64,000 nucleotides of DNA, taken from positions 1,649,044-1,713,043 of the forward strand of contig NZ_ASHX02000001.1 in NCBI RefSeq assembly GCF_000478605.2, given 5' to 3'. This document shows positions 63,823-64,000 of the stretch, one piece after another (position 1 is the stretch's first letter; every line of letters starts with the position of its first letter). Under the pieces are notes generated by a model. That model had not been told where the DNA came from. It worked only from the letters and a program-made list of their open reading frames with translations, and did no database searches. The position numbers and the translations under genes are program-made. This stretch comes from Streptomyces thermolilacinus SPC6. GTDB lineage: Bacteria; Actinomycetota; Actinomycetes; Streptomycetales; Streptomycetaceae.

Positions 63823-64000
63823 GCGCGATGAGCCAGGCGGCGCAGAATCTGAACTGGTTGATCACCAATTTCGTGGACAACACCCCCGGGGTGTCGCACA
63901 CGGTGGTGGTCTCCGCCGACGGACTCCTGCTGGCGATGTCCGAGGGTTTCCCCCGGGACCGTGCCGACCAGCTGGCCGCCGTCGCGTCCGGCCTGACCTC
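63819..64000 (+). CDS. cvnB: Roadblock/LC7 domain protein CvnB, cut by window end
   Basis: Second gene of the conservon, a small Roadblock/LC7 protein thought to modulate the Ras-like GTPase CvnD. The visible part reads MSQAAQNLNWLITNFVDNTP then GVSHTVVVSADGLLLAMSEG. TTG 63819 overlaps the cvnA stop as TTGA and has AGGAG 8 nt before; an ATG at 63828 is the alternative. The 3' part lies beyond the window. Confidence 0.9.
   Translation, partial: MSAMSQAAQNLNWLITNFVDNTPGVSHTVVVSADGLLLAMSEGFPRDRADQLAAVASGLT

Overview
The window is a block of streptomycete core chromosome. Base composition is very high in G+C, and almost every coding frame has G or C at the third codon position. The gene set fits a Streptomyces: the sporulation sigma factor whiG, the developmental regulator nsdA, four clustered type I signal peptidases, the histone-H1-tailed HU protein hupS, the IclR regulator ndgR and the start of a conservon (cvnA-cvnB). 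No insertion sequence, integrase, phage gene or CRISPR array was seen. Gene identities come from motif and family recognition by reading alone, and no database search was run.

Layout from left to right. Positions 36-12828 are one long leftward series. Read in transcription order it is rpsP-khpA-rimM-trmD-rplS (ribosome and tRNA maturation), sipW-sipX-sipY-sipZ (protein export), a Nudix hydrolase, a DUF2469 protein, yraN-comM-(unnamed 145-aa ORF)-dprA (DNA processing), whiG and a TetR regulator. Positions 13037-16699 hold an SprT-like metalloprotease, a methyltransferase and ffh. Positions 16802-20964 are the leftward amtB-glnK-glnD nitrogen-sensing operon, with a good GlnR-type box upstream. 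nsdA and a primase-like gene are divergent at 21313-23933. Next come ftsY, a glucose permease, smc, a small coiled-coil gene, acylphosphatase, a CAP-domain membrane protein, mutM, rnc, rpmF, a DUF177 gene, a DivIVA-like protein, coaD, rsmD, recG and a DAK/FakA-like kinase (24109-42810).

The right part holds rpmB, thiD-thiL, a stand-alone Lrp ligand-binding domain, a DUF3515 lipoprotein, ddlA, gpsA-plsC, cofC, a small cold-shock-like gene, hupS, leuC-leuD with divergent ndgR, five tRNA genes (Glu and Gln), a HAD hydrolase, gltX and an FAA-hydrolase. It ends with a small repeat-containing ORF, cvnA, and cvnB cut by the window end.

Many neighbours are translationally coupled by 1-8 nt overlaps (yraN/comM, rimM/trmD, amtB/glnK, rsmD/coaD, thiL/thiD, plsC/gpsA, fah/gltX, cvnA/cvnB). 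Convergent junctions carry long perfect GC hairpins, mostly without a T tract.

The observations most worth following up are these: a 62-codon gene with two copies of a TANPRRT module 33 codons apart next to the conservon; a disordered ORF fitted between comM and dprA by 4-nt overlaps at both ends; a 112-nt sipX/sipY overlap; a threefold 39-bp duplication of the end of cofC including its stop codon; a tRNA-Glu/tRNA-Gln cluster next to gltX; and a DUF177 gene whose conserved N-terminus seems to need a CTG start. No clearly new multi-gene system is present.
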